From assembly GCA_963839995.1 (NCBI GenBank), contig CAWIXH010000001.1, positions 186,001 through 250,000 on the forward strand: a stretch of 64,000 bases of DNA. Reading direction: 5' to 3'. The notes beneath the pieces were generated by a model. The model was not told the DNA's origin, did no database searches, and worked only from the letters and a program-made list of their open reading frames with translations. Source of the DNA: CAWIUB01 sp963839995 (GTDB lineage: Bacteria > Actinomycetota > Actinomycetes > Mycobacteriales > Jatrophihabitantaceae). The position numbers were made by a program, and so were the translations under genes. The first letter of the stretch is position 1; every line of letters starts with the position of its first letter. Below are positions 1 to 7,792 of the stretch, in pieces.

Positions 1-91
1 CCTGGTCCCAGGAGATCAACTCGGCCGCCTCGCCCCAGAACGAAACCGGGTCGTTCACGCTGCGCAGGAACGCCTTCTTGTACGTGTCCAT
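1..91 (-). CDS. acyl-CoA (acetyl/propionyl-CoA) synthetase, N-terminal fragment
   Basis: Only the first 30 codons lie in the window; the gene runs off the left edge. The minus-strand ATG at 91-89 opens a peptide beginning MDTYKKAFLRSVNDPVSFW and continuing GEAAELISWDQ. This resembles the short N-terminal ACAS_N cap of acetyl- and propionyl-CoA synthetases, where an F-W-G-E-x-A core precedes the AMP-binding domain. Such enzymes activate short-chain acids to acyl-CoA through an acyl-AMP. Acetate versus propionate specificity cannot be decided from this fragment. The gene is divergent from dinB. Confidence 0.6.
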   Translation of the reverse strand, partial: MDTYKKAFLRSVNDPVSFWGEAAELISWDQ

Positions 92-223
92 CGCTCGATC
101 TCCGTTACCTCGAGTCACCGGCGCGCTGCCGTGAGCGGGGGTCGCTGGTCGCAGTATTGCAGCCGCGATGCGTGCTGAACACCCGCAGTTTGACCACGCA
201 TCGATCCGTCAAACCGGCTGGAC

Positions 224-297
224 GCTCTGCTGAGCTGACGCGGCCAGCGAAACAGCTCCACCGGCTGAGCTCTGCTGAGCTGACGCGGCCAGCGAAA
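224..297. repeat. pair of identical 29-base direct repeats upstream of dinB
   Basis: A 29-base word starting GCTCTGCTGAGCTGACGCGG and ending CCAGCGAAA occurs at 224-252 and again, identical by eye, at 269-297. The copies begin 45 bases apart with 16 bases between them. They lie in the non-coding space between the divergent acyl-CoA synthetase and dinB genes. Two copies do not make a CRISPR array. They could be a recent duplication or tandem regulator sites. Confidence 0.85.
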
Positions 298-336
298 GCA
301 GCGTCCACCAGATCCCTACCGCAGCTAACCGGCATG

Positions 337-350
337 CGAACATATGTTCG
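337..350. promoter_or_regulatory. LexA (SOS) operator overlapping the dinB start
   Basis: CGAACATATGTTCG is a perfect 14-base palindrome that fits the CGAAC-N4-GTTCG LexA box of Gram-positive bacteria and actinobacteria. It contains the ATG at 344 and ends on the G of an in-frame GTG at 350. LexA bound here would block initiation, so dinB is predicted to be induced by DNA damage. The overlap also suggests either a leaderless transcript or a true start at the GTG. Confidence 0.8.
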
Positions 351-1540
351 TGACGGGCGCAGCCACGATCCTGCACGCCGATCTCGACGCGTTCTACGCA
401 TCGGTCGAGCAACGAGACGATCCGCGGCTGCGCGGCCGACCGGTGATCGTCGGAGCTGGCGTCGTGCTCGCGGCCAGTTACCAGGCCAAGGCTTACGGGG
501 TGCGGACGGCGATGGGCGGCGCCCGGGCGCTCCGGCTGTGCCCACAGGCGGTCGTCGTGCGGCCCCGAATGTCGGCCTACGCCGAGGCGAGCCGGGAAGT
601 GTTCGCGGTGTTCGAGGACACCACGCCGCTAGTCGAACCGCTCTCGATCGATGAGGCGTTCCTCGACGTCGGCGGGCTGAGCCGGGTCTCGGGCACGCCC
701 GCCGAGATCGCCCTGCGGTTGCGGCGCGACGTCCTGCAACGGGTTGGCCTGCCGATCACGGTCGGCGTGGCCAGGACCAAGTTCCTCGCCAAGGTGGCCA
801 GCGGGGTGGCCAAGCCGGACGGCCTGCTCCGGGTGCCGCCCGAGGGAGAATTGGCGTTCCTGCATCCGCTGCCGGTCGAACGACTGTGGGGGGTCGGGGA
901 GGTCACCGCGCACAAGCTTCGCGATCGGGGGATCACCACCGTCGGCGCGGTCGCCGAGCTCGGCGAGCCGGCGCTGGTCTCGATGCTGGGGCGGGCCTCC
1001 GGCCGGCATCTGCACGCCCTCGCCCACAACCGTGATCCCCGGTCGGTGGAGGTGGGGCGCCGGCGGCGCTCAGTTGGGGCACAGCGCGCCCTCGGCCGCA
1101 GACCCAAGTCACCCGACGAGCTCGATGCCGTCCTCGTCGCCCTCGTGGACCGCGTCACCCGCCGGATGCGCGCCGGCGGACGGGTAGGCCGCACCGTCGT
1201 GCTCCGGCTGCGCTTCGACGACTACTCGCGGGTGACCCGGTCGCATACCCTGCCGCGGGCGACCGCAGAGACCCAGACGATTCTCGAGGCCGCCAGACAG
1301 CTCCTGATGACCGCCACACCGATGATCGAACAGCTCGGCCTCACCCTCGTCGGCGTGGCGGTCGCCAACCTCGACCGCCACGGCGCCATCCAGCTGACTC
1401 TGCCGTTCGACCACTACGACGCGGCTGCCCTCGACGCCGCTCTCGACCACGTGCGCGAACGGTTCGGCTCGGCCGCGGTCACGCGCGCCGTGCTGATCGG
1501 CCGCGACCAGGACCCGTGGGTGCCGCTGCTGCCCGACTGA
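344..1540 (+). CDS. dinB: DNA polymerase IV (Y family)
   Basis: Error-prone translesion polymerase of 398 residues, a normal length for the family. The N-terminal motif HADLDAFYASVEQ (residues 11-23) carries the first metal-binding aspartate (D13). The second catalytic pair is D103-E104 in LSIDEAFLDV. The segment VGVARTKFLAKVASGVAKPDG-like fits the palm/thumb of DinB. The little-finger domain follows. The start is ambiguous between ATG 344 and GTG 350 because the LexA-type palindrome spans both; neither has a Shine-Dalgarno sequence. It is convergent with smpB, 51 bases away. Confidence 0.93.
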   Translation: MFVTGAATILHADLDAFYASVEQRDDPRLRGRPVIVGAGVVLAASYQAKAYGVRTAMGGARALRLCPQAVVVRPRMSAYAEASREVFAVFEDTTPLVEPLSIDEAFLDVGGLSRVSGTPAEIALRLRRDVLQRVGLPITVGVARTKFLAKVASGVAKPDGLLRVPPEGELAFLHPLPVERLWGVGEVTAHKLRDRGITTVGAVAELGEPALVSMLGRASGRHLHALAHNRDPRSVEVGRRRRSVGAQRALGRRPKSPDELDAVLVALVDRVTRRMRAGGRVGRTVVLRLRFDDYSRVTRSHTLPRATAETQTILEAARQLLMTATPMIEQLGLTLVGVAVANLDRHGAIQLTLPFDHYDAAALDAALDHVRERFGSAAVTRAVLIGRDQDPWVPLLPD

Positions 1541-1591
1541 GCTGCCATCACGTCCTGCACAGCCAGTCGCCGAGGCCTCAATCGCCGACGG

Positions 1592-2101
1592 CTACCCCGG
1601 GTCGATGCCTTTGGCCCGCCGTCCCAGTGCGCGGCGCACTTCCCGATCGGCCTCGCGGCGCGCTAGGTCCTGGCGTTTGTCATACGATCGCTTGCCCCGA
1701 GCCAGCGCAAGCTCGACCTTGACCTTGCCCGCGGAGAAATAGATCGACAGCGGGACGAGCGTCAGCCCACTCTCCTTGGTCTTGCCGATCAGCCGCATGA
1801 TCTCTGCTCGGTGCAGCAGCAACTTGCGGGTTCGGCGCGGCTCGTGATTGGTCCACGATCCCTGGTCGTACTCAGGAATGTGGATGTTGCGCAGATAGAC
1901 TTCGCCGTCGTCGATGGTGGCGAATCCGTCGACCAGAGATGCCCGGCCAAGACGCAACGACTTCACCTCGGTGCCGGTGAGGACGACTCCCGCCTCGAAG
2001 GTGTCCAGCACGGCATAGTCGTGACGTGCCTTGCGATTCTGCGCGATGATCTTACGGCCACCCTGCCGGTTGCTTGATGCAGCCGACACGGTGCGGCTCA
2101 T
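1592..2101 (-). CDS. smpB: SsrA-binding protein SmpB
   Basis: A 169-residue tmRNA-binding protein required for trans-translation, which frees stalled ribosomes. Family signatures are NRKARHDYAVLDTFEAG near residue 23, GTEVKSLRLGRASLVDGFA, and the basic C-terminal tail (KRSYDKRQDLARREADREV) that enters the decoding centre. Its ATG overlaps the ftsX stop in an ATGA arrangement (2101-2098), so it is the last gene of an ftsE-ftsX-smpB operon, a common actinobacterial order. I found no tmRNA gene (ssrA) next to it in the window. Confidence 0.95.
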   Translation of the reverse strand: MSRTVSAASSNRQGGRKIIAQNRKARHDYAVLDTFEAGVVLTGTEVKSLRLGRASLVDGFATIDDGEVYLRNIHIPEYDQGSWTNHEPRRTRKLLLHRAEIMRLIGKTKESGLTLVPLSIYFSAGKVKVELALARGKRSYDKRQDLARREADREVRRALGRRAKGIDPG

Positions 2102-3003
2102 AGCCGCACGTAGGCGCGCAGCGTGACGTAGGCAGTGACGGTGGCGAGGATGATGCCCACCGCAAGCGACACGGAGGCTGCCGTCAGCACTTCGCCGAAG
2201 CTCAGATCCGGCAACACGCTGCGCTGCACCTGGTCACGGAAGATTCCATTGAGCATGACAAGCTTGCCTACCCAAAGACCCACGCCCGCCAGGACGGCGC
2301 CGACCAATGCGCCGATAATCGCCTCGATGACGAATGGCAATTGGGTCATCCACCGGGATGCACCGACCAGTCGCATGATGTTCGTCTCATTGCGGCGCTG
2401 GGATGCGGCAACCTGAATGGTGATCGCCATCAGAATGATCGCACTGATGAGCACGAGAACGGCGAAGACAAACGCACTTATCCTGGCAGAGTTGAACAAT
2501 TTGAGAATTGTCTTGAGGCTCTCATCCTCGTTCTGTACGACTTCGACACCTGGCTGGGATCGGTAGTTCTGCGAGATGGTGGGGTAATCCCGACCGACGT
2601 TCTTCAACTTCAGAACGTAGCTGTCCGGAAAGTCGTCCGGCGTCAGGAACTTCGCCGCGTCAGCACCCAGGAAGTTCCTGTTGCGGGCGTATGCCTCCTG
2701 CTTGCTGATGAAGTCGGTAGAGACGATCAGCGGATCTGCGCTCAGTCTTGTTTGCAGCGCCGCCTTCTCCGCGTTGGTCGCGACATGGGAGCAGGTCGCC
2801 GTCTTGATCGAACCGCACAGATAGATCGAGACATTGAGACCACCTTCATATTTGTGGCGGAACTTGTCGATGAAGGTATTCGTCAGGATCGATCCGCCCA
2901 GGAACACCAGCGAGATCGCGGTGGTCAGCACCAGCGCGATCGTCATCAGCAGGTTGCGGCGCAGCCCGGTACCCACACCAGACATCACGAAGTTTGCACG
3001 CAT
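2098..3003 (-). CDS. ftsX: cell-division ABC transporter permease FtsX
   Basis: A 301-residue membrane protein that pairs with FtsE to control peptidoglycan hydrolases at the division site. It has the FtsX layout: a cytoplasmic start, TM1 near residues 18-40, an extracellular domain of about 130 residues, then three further helices near 172-196, 221-248 and 271-298. The extracellular domain contains a cysteine pair (LCGSIKTATC). It starts 26 bases downstream of ftsE and overlaps smpB by 3 bases, consistent with co-transcription. Confidence 0.95.
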   Translation of the reverse strand: MRANFVMSGVGTGLRRNLLMTIALVLTTAISLVFLGGSILTNTFIDKFRHKYEGGLNVSIYLCGSIKTATCSHVATNAEKAALQTRLSADPLIVSTDFISKQEAYARNRNFLGADAAKFLTPDDFPDSYVLKLKNVGRDYPTISQNYRSQPGVEVVQNEDESLKTILKLFNSARISAFVFAVLVLISAIILMAITIQVAASQRRNETNIMRLVGASRWMTQLPFVIEAIIGALVGAVLAGVGLWVGKLVMLNGIFRDQVQRSVLPDLSFGEVLTAASVSLAVGIILATVTAYVTLRAYVRL

Positions 3004-3029
3004 GACTTCCTATCGAGCTTTCGAAGCGT

Positions 3030-3719
3030 TCAGCGCCCGACGCCGTAGACGCCTCGGGCTTGGTCACGGATGATCTTGCCAAAGTCGAGTTCGACGACTC
3101 GCCGCCGCATCGCGTCGACGATGTTGTTGTCGTGCGTGGCCATGAGCACGGTCGTGCCGGTGCGGTTGATGCGCTCGAGCAGGCTCATGATGCCCTGGCT
3201 GGTGTCAGGGTCGAGGTTTCCGGTGGGCTCGTCGGCGAGCAGGACGAGCGGTCGGTTCACAAACGCCCGCGCGATGGCGACCCGCTGCTGCTCTCCCCCG
3301 GACAGCTCGTGCGGCATCCGGTTCGCCTTGCCGTCCAGGCCCACCAGGTCGATTACCTCGGGGACCGTGCGCCTGATCGCCCGCTGCTTCTTGTTGATCA
3401 CCTCGAGTGCGAACGCGACGTTGTCGTAGACGTTCTTCTTCGGCAGCAGGCGGAAGTCCTGGAAGACGCAGCCGATCTTGCGACGCAGGTCGGGCACCTT
3501 GCGCTTGGGCAGCCGCCCGACGTCTCGCCCGTCCACGGTGATCCGGCCCGTGGTGGGCACCTCCTCACGCAATAGCAGCCGCAACACGGTGGTCTTGCCC
3601 GACCCGGACGGGCCGATCATGAAGACGAACTCGCCCTTGTCGATGTCAACGGACACCGTGTCCAGCGCCGGCCGGGTGCCCGCCGGGTAGACCTTGGTGA
3701 CGTTGTCGAGTTGAATCAC
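3030..3719 (-). CDS. ftsE: cell-division ATP-binding protein FtsE
   Basis: A 229-residue ABC ATPase, the expected FtsE length. It shows Walker A GPSGSGKT at residues 36-43, the ABC signature LSGGEQQRVAIARA near 139, and Walker B LVLLADEPTGNLD just after. It forms the FtsEX complex with the downstream gene and couples ATP hydrolysis to cell-wall enzyme activation at the septum. It is probably the first gene of the ftsE-ftsX-smpB operon; prfB lies 37 bases upstream on the same strand. Confidence 0.96.
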   Translation of the reverse strand: MIQLDNVTKVYPAGTRPALDTVSVDIDKGEFVFMIGPSGSGKTTVLRLLLREEVPTTGRITVDGRDVGRLPKRKVPDLRRKIGCVFQDFRLLPKKNVYDNVAFALEVINKKQRAIRRTVPEVIDLVGLDGKANRMPHELSGGEQQRVAIARAFVNRPLVLLADEPTGNLDPDTSQGIMSLLERINRTGTTVLMATHDNNIVDAMRRRVVELDFGKIIRDQARGVYGVGR

Positions 3720-3756
3720 GGGATCGCAGCTTACCTAACGAAACCCCGAACTCGAC

Positions 3757-4848
3757 TCACGTGCTGCGCCGCCAGCGGATTCCGGCCTCGATGAAGTCGT
3801 CGATTGCTCCGTCGAGGACGGCCTGCGGATTGCCCACTTCGTGACCGGTACGCAGATCTTTGACCATCTGATATGGATGCAGCACATAACTACGCATCTG
3901 GTTGCCCCAGCTATTGCCACCGTCCTTGAGGGCGTCCATCTTGGCCTGGTCCTCCTCCCGGCGCCGTTCCAGCAGCTTGGCCTGCAGCACGTTCATCGCG
4001 CTTGCCCGGTTCTGGATCTGGCTGCGCTCGTTCTGGCAGCTCACCACGATGCCGGTCGGCAGGTGGGTGATGCGCACCGCGGAATCGGTGGTGTTGACGC
4101 CCTGCCCGCCCGGACCGCTGGATCGGTAGACGTCGACCCGGATGTCGTCGTCGGGGATGTCGATGTGGTCCGACTGGTCGACCACCGGTAGCACCTCGAC
4201 CCCCGCGAAGCTGGTTTGCCGGCGTCCCTGGTTGTCGAACGGGCTGATCCGCACCAGCCGATGGGTGCCCTGCTCGACGGACAATGTGCCGTACGCGTAA
4301 GGCTCTTTGACCTGGAAGGTGGCCGACTTGATGCCGGCCTCCTCGGCATAGGAGGTGTCCAGCACCTCGGTCTGGTAGCCGTGCCGTTCGGCCCAGCGCA
4401 GGTACATGCGCAGCAGCATCTCGGCCCAGTCCGCGGCGTCGACGCCGCCGGCTTCGGACCGGATGGTGACCAGAGCTTCGCGCGAGTCGTACTCGCCGGA
4501 CAGCAGGGTGCGCACCTCGAGCTCGTCGATGCTCTGCCGCAGCGGGCCGAGCTCGCGCTCGACCTCAGCCCGCGACTCCGCGTCGTCCTCGGCCACGCCG
4601 AGCTCCCAGAGCACCTGGGCGTCGTCGGTCCGCCGACGAAGATCCTCGACCCGACGGATCTCACCCTGCACGTAGGAGAGCCGGCTCGTTACCCTCTGCG
4701 CGCGTTCCGGGTCGTCCCACAGCGTCGGGGACGCCGCCTGCTGCGCAAGAGCGGCGACCTCGCCGCGCAGCTTGTCGAGGTCGAGGACGGCCTCGATGCT
4801 GCCGAGTGTGCCGGACAGCTCCTTCAGCTCCGCCGGCACGTCAGTCAT
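3757..4848 (-). CDS. prfB: peptide chain release factor 2
   Basis: Class I release factor of 363 residues, recognising UAA and UGA. The SPF tripeptide that reads the stop codon is at residues 202-204. The catalytic GGQ is at 247-249, within SSGPGGQGVNTTDSAVRI. The frame is continuous from ATG 4848, with no internal UGA near codon 25, so this gene lacks the programmed +1 frameshift found in many bacterial prfB genes. It follows the DUF3152 gene by 21 bases on the same strand. Confidence 0.96.
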   Translation of the reverse strand: MTDVPAELKELSGTLGSIEAVLDLDKLRGEVAALAQQAASPTLWDDPERAQRVTSRLSYVQGEIRRVEDLRRRTDDAQVLWELGVAEDDAESRAEVERELGPLRQSIDELEVRTLLSGEYDSREALVTIRSEAGGVDAADWAEMLLRMYLRWAERHGYQTEVLDTSYAEEAGIKSATFQVKEPYAYGTLSVEQGTHRLVRISPFDNQGRRQTSFAGVEVLPVVDQSDHIDIPDDDIRVDVYRSSGPGGQGVNTTDSAVRITHLPTGIVVSCQNERSQIQNRASAMNVLQAKLLERRREEDQAKMDALKDGGNSWGNQMRSYVLHPYQMVKDLRTGHEVGNPQAVLDGAIDDFIEAGIRWRRST

Positions 4849-4869
4849 ATGCGCACACGGTACGCGTGA

Positions 4870-5841
4870 TCACGTGCCCGGGATCTCGAGGCCGGGCGTA
4901 CCGGGCACACCGGGCGGGAAGGGCCATGGATTGGCCTGGCAAAGCTTCCCGTTCGCGGCCTTCAGCGTGATCGTCTGCTGCATCATCACCGGGGCCATCC
5001 CGTTGGGCAGGCAACCGTGCGCGTGACTGTGCCCGAGCGCGTGTCCGGTCTCGTGATTGATCATGTAGATGTGGTAGGCGTCGACGTCGCCGACGTAGGC
5101 AGCGTCGCCGCGTACCCAGCGGGCGACGTTCAGCACCACCCGGGAGGCGTCCGGGGCCCAGCACGAGGTCTCTATCCGCAGCTGGTAGCCGCATAGCTGG
5201 CGCACCGTCATGGCCGAGGTGAGCGCCACGTGGAAGTCCACCGGTCCGGAGTCGACCCGCCGCAGCGAGACACCCGCCTGCGCGGTCCAGCTCTTCGGGT
5301 CGTCGAGAACCGCGTCGACCCTCGCCGCGAACGCGGTCAGGTCGACCCCGGTGACCCCGTTCTCGACCTCGATGGTGTACCGCTTTGGGGTTCCGGTACC
5401 CACCGCGCGCGTCGTGCCGGGCAGCACCCGGAACGTCCCGATGCCCCGCTGCGTATACGGCGCGCCTGCGGGCAACTGGTCGGACGCAAGCGCCTCGTTC
5501 TGCGCACTCGCACCGGGCTGATCGACCTTGAGCCGGGAGTTGCCCGAGGCCATCGGGGCAGCCGGCTGTGACGTGCCACCTGCGACAACGGGGCCCGGGG
5601 CGGCCGGTGAGTGGCTCGGACGGCCGACCGTCGTCGTCAGTGCCACGACAGTGAGCGCGGTCAGCACAGGCAGCGCGTAGGCGCGCCATCCGTAGCGGGC
5701 GACGAAGCGGCGCAGCCAGGCCGCGAATCCGCCTTCGCTCGCCACCGCCGGCCCGGGCGGCTCGTCCCGTTCGGGCCGGCGGGAGCGCAGCTGCACATCG
5801 CCGCGATCCGGGCCGTCCAGCACGGCCTCAGCATCGCACAC
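4870..5841 (-). CDS. DUF3152 membrane-anchored, metzincin-like protein
   Basis: A 323-residue actinobacterial protein with a cytoplasmic N-terminus, one membrane helix near residues 50-72, a Pro/Ala/Ser-rich linker and an extracytoplasmic domain. That domain contains HETGHALGHSH at 263-273, an exact HExxHxxGxxH zinc motif of metzincin proteases, followed by methionines in GMAPVMMQQ that could form a Met-turn. Family members are usually annotated only as DUF3152; protease activity is inference. The start is a GTG at 5841, with a GAGGGG ribosome site and 9 bases after the hydrolase stop. It resembles the Rv3207c-type gene of mycobacteria, which also sits near TetR and DUF3107 genes. Confidence 0.85.
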   Translation of the reverse strand: MCDAEAVLDGPDRGDVQLRSRRPERDEPPGPAVASEGGFAAWLRRFVARYGWRAYALPVLTALTVVALTTTVGRPSHSPAAPGPVVAGGTSQPAAPMASGNSRLKVDQPGASAQNEALASDQLPAGAPYTQRGIGTFRVLPGTTRAVGTGTPKRYTIEVENGVTGVDLTAFAARVDAVLDDPKSWTAQAGVSLRRVDSGPVDFHVALTSAMTVRQLCGYQLRIETSCWAPDASRVVLNVARWVRGDAAYVGDVDAYHIYMINHETGHALGHSHAHGCLPNGMAPVMMQQTITLKAANGKLCQANPWPFPPGVPGTPGLEIPGT

Positions 5842-5850
5842 ACGCGCCCC

Positions 5851-6843
5851 TCAGCCACCCACCCGCCGCGTGTCCTGCAGCAGGCCGAGGACTGCCCGGG
5901 CAGTCGTGACGGGATCCTCCATCTGCGACACGTGCCCGACCCCGGGGATGATCAGCAGCCGGCCGTTCGGCACGGTGCGCGCCACCCGCGGCGCCATGGC
6001 AACGTCAACGAGACGGTCGCGATCGCCCCATACCACGAGCGTCGGCACGCGGATCTGTGCCAGCTGCGCCCACAGGCTGCGCCCGCCGCGCGCCAGGTAT
6101 GCGGCGATCAGTCCGCGTAGGGAGCGGATGAATGCGTCGGCGCTCCACGTGGTCGACGAGCGGTAGCGGACCTCCTCGGTCGCTTCGGCCAGCCGGTTGG
6201 GAGGGATCACGGATGGCTTGGCGAAGCACAATTCGATGACAGCTCGGGCGCGCCTTTCCGGGCTCATCCGCTCCCACTGCCGCAGCGCCATCGGCCCGAG
6301 CCCGGGCAGTACGGCGATGGGCAGGAACGGGTCACGCGGGATCCACGGCCGCAGATTCGGCACCGCAGGCGAGACGAGGGTGAGGGTGCGCACCAGATCC
6401 GGCCGAGTCGCCGCCGCCACGATCGAGATCGCGCCGCCCAGTGAGTTGCCGAACAGGTGCACCGGCCCGCGGGCGGACTGTTGCAGGTAGCCGATGACCG
6501 TGCGAGCGTGTGCGCGCACCGAGTAGTCGGCATCCGGGGACGGACCGGAATGACCGAAGCCAGGCAGGTCGATCGCCTGCCCGTCGAGCCAGGGGGCAAG
6601 CAGCGCCGCCAGATCGGTCCAGTTCGTGGACGAGCCACCCAGACCGTGGACGTACAGCGCGGGCTCGGGGTCTGCACCGGTCGGGCGCGTCGAGCGCACG
6701 ACGACCGACGCGCCTGCGACCTCGATCGTCCGCGCTGGCCACGGCGGGATCGACCGGTCCAGGGCCGGCAGGTCGTCGTAAGCCAGCCGAGCGCGCGGCG
6801 GACCTGCCGACGCACGGTCGGTCGACGTCGGTATCGGTCGCAC
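5851..6843 (-). CDS. alpha/beta hydrolase
   Basis: A 330-residue alpha/beta-fold hydrolase. The catalytic triad can be read: nucleophile Ser in FGNSLGGA, Asp in VVWGDRDRLVD and His in IPGVGHVSQMEDP. The oxyanion turn is HGLGGSSTNW and the second conserved turn is DLPGFGHSGPS. The substrate is unknown; the family includes esterases, haloperoxidase-like enzymes and C-C hydrolases. There is no signal peptide, so it is probably cytoplasmic. Start GTG 6843 lies 11 bases downstream of the ku stop, so it may be co-transcribed with ku and DUF3152. Confidence 0.85.
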   Translation of the reverse strand: MRPIPTSTDRASAGPPRARLAYDDLPALDRSIPPWPARTIEVAGASVVVRSTRPTGADPEPALYVHGLGGSSTNWTDLAALLAPWLDGQAIDLPGFGHSGPSPDADYSVRAHARTVIGYLQQSARGPVHLFGNSLGGAISIVAAATRPDLVRTLTLVSPAVPNLRPWIPRDPFLPIAVLPGLGPMALRQWERMSPERRARAVIELCFAKPSVIPPNRLAEATEEVRYRSSTTWSADAFIRSLRGLIAAYLARGGRSLWAQLAQIRVPTLVVWGDRDRLVDVAMAPRVARTVPNGRLLIIPGVGHVSQMEDPVTTARAVLGLLQDTRRVGG

Positions 6844-6854
6844 GACTGGGCAGG

Positions 6855-7775
6855 CTACGCGCTGCGCCGACGGGCAGGCGCTGCCTTCTTGGCGGCAACC
6901 TTCTTCCCGGCAGTCGTCTTGGCCGGCGCCTTCTTCGCCGTGGTCTTCTTCGCGGGCGCCTTCTGGCTGGCGGTCTTGGCGGGCACCATCGGTTCGCCGC
7001 GGCTGCGTTTGGCCGCGTCGACCGACGCGCGAAGCGCAGACATCAAGTCGACGACGTTGCTCGCGGTCGGCTGGGCCACCTCCGGCTCGACGACCTCGCG
7101 TCCTTCGACCTTCGCGTCGATCACTTGTTGCAGCGCGGCGCGGTACTCGTCGGTGTATTGCTCAGGCTCGAAGTCGCCGGACATGCTCTGGACGAGCGAC
7201 TCGGCCATGGTGCGTTCCTGTGGGCGCAGCTCGACCTTCTGGTCGAGGAACGAGAAGGACGGCTCGCGCACCTCGTCCGGCCAGATCATCGTCTCGAGCA
7301 CGATGACGCCGTCGCGCACCCGCAACGTAGCCAGCTGCTCGCGGTTACGGATCGCGACCTTGACCAGCCCAGCCTTGCCGCTGGACTCCAGCGCGTCACG
7401 CAACAACACGTACGGCTTCACCGCCTGCGGCTCGGGCTCGAGGTAGTAGCTCTTCGCGAAGTAGATCGGATCGACCTCCTCCAGCGGCACGAACTGCAGC
7501 ACGTCTGCGACGTGCGCGGTGGGCAGCGGCAGGTCGGCGAAGTCCTCGTCGGTGAGCACGACTATCTCGCCGCTGGGCAGCTGATAGCCCTTGGCGATCT
7601 CGCCGTAGGGGACCTCTTCGCCGTCCGCCTCGGCCACCCGCTTGTAGCGGACCCGTGACCCGTCGGCTCGCCGCACCTGATGGAAACTAACGTCGCGTTC
7701 CTCGGTGGCGGAGTACAGCTTAACGCCGATGCTGACCAGCCCGAAGGAGACCGCTCCCTTCCAGATCGACCGCAT
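6855..7775 (-). CDS. ku: Ku protein, non-homologous end joining
   Basis: A 306-residue homodimeric Ku that encircles DNA ends and recruits the NHEJ ligase and polymerase. It begins MRSIWKGAVSFGLVSIGVKL, typical of bacterial Ku, and holds the full beta-barrel core to about residue 255. The C-terminus is a Lys/Ala-rich tail (repeats like KKAPAKKTTAKK, ending RRRSA), a basic extension that in actinobacterial Ku proteins helps DNA binding. It is transcribed divergently from the ligase gene with only 17 bases between coding regions, implying leaderless or overlapping promoters. Confidence 0.95.
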   Translation of the reverse strand: MRSIWKGAVSFGLVSIGVKLYSATEERDVSFHQVRRADGSRVRYKRVAEADGEEVPYGEIAKGYQLPSGEIVVLTDEDFADLPLPTAHVADVLQFVPLEEVDPIYFAKSYYLEPEPQAVKPYVLLRDALESSGKAGLVKVAIRNREQLATLRVRDGVIVLETMIWPDEVREPSFSFLDQKVELRPQERTMAESLVQSMSGDFEPEQYTDEYRAALQQVIDAKVEGREVVEPEVAQPTASNVVDLMSALRASVDAAKRSRGEPMVPAKTASQKAPAKKTTAKKAPAKTTAGKKVAAKKAAPARRRSA

Positions 7776-7792
7776 GGCTCCATGATGGACGG

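Noticed and set aside
224..297. CRISPR array from the 29-base repeats
   Set aside because: Only two copies with a 16-base gap; no third repeat, no cas genes.
1541..1591. tmRNA (ssrA) next to smpB
   Set aside because: The 51-base gap between dinB and smpB is far too short and no tRNA-like ends are visible nearby.
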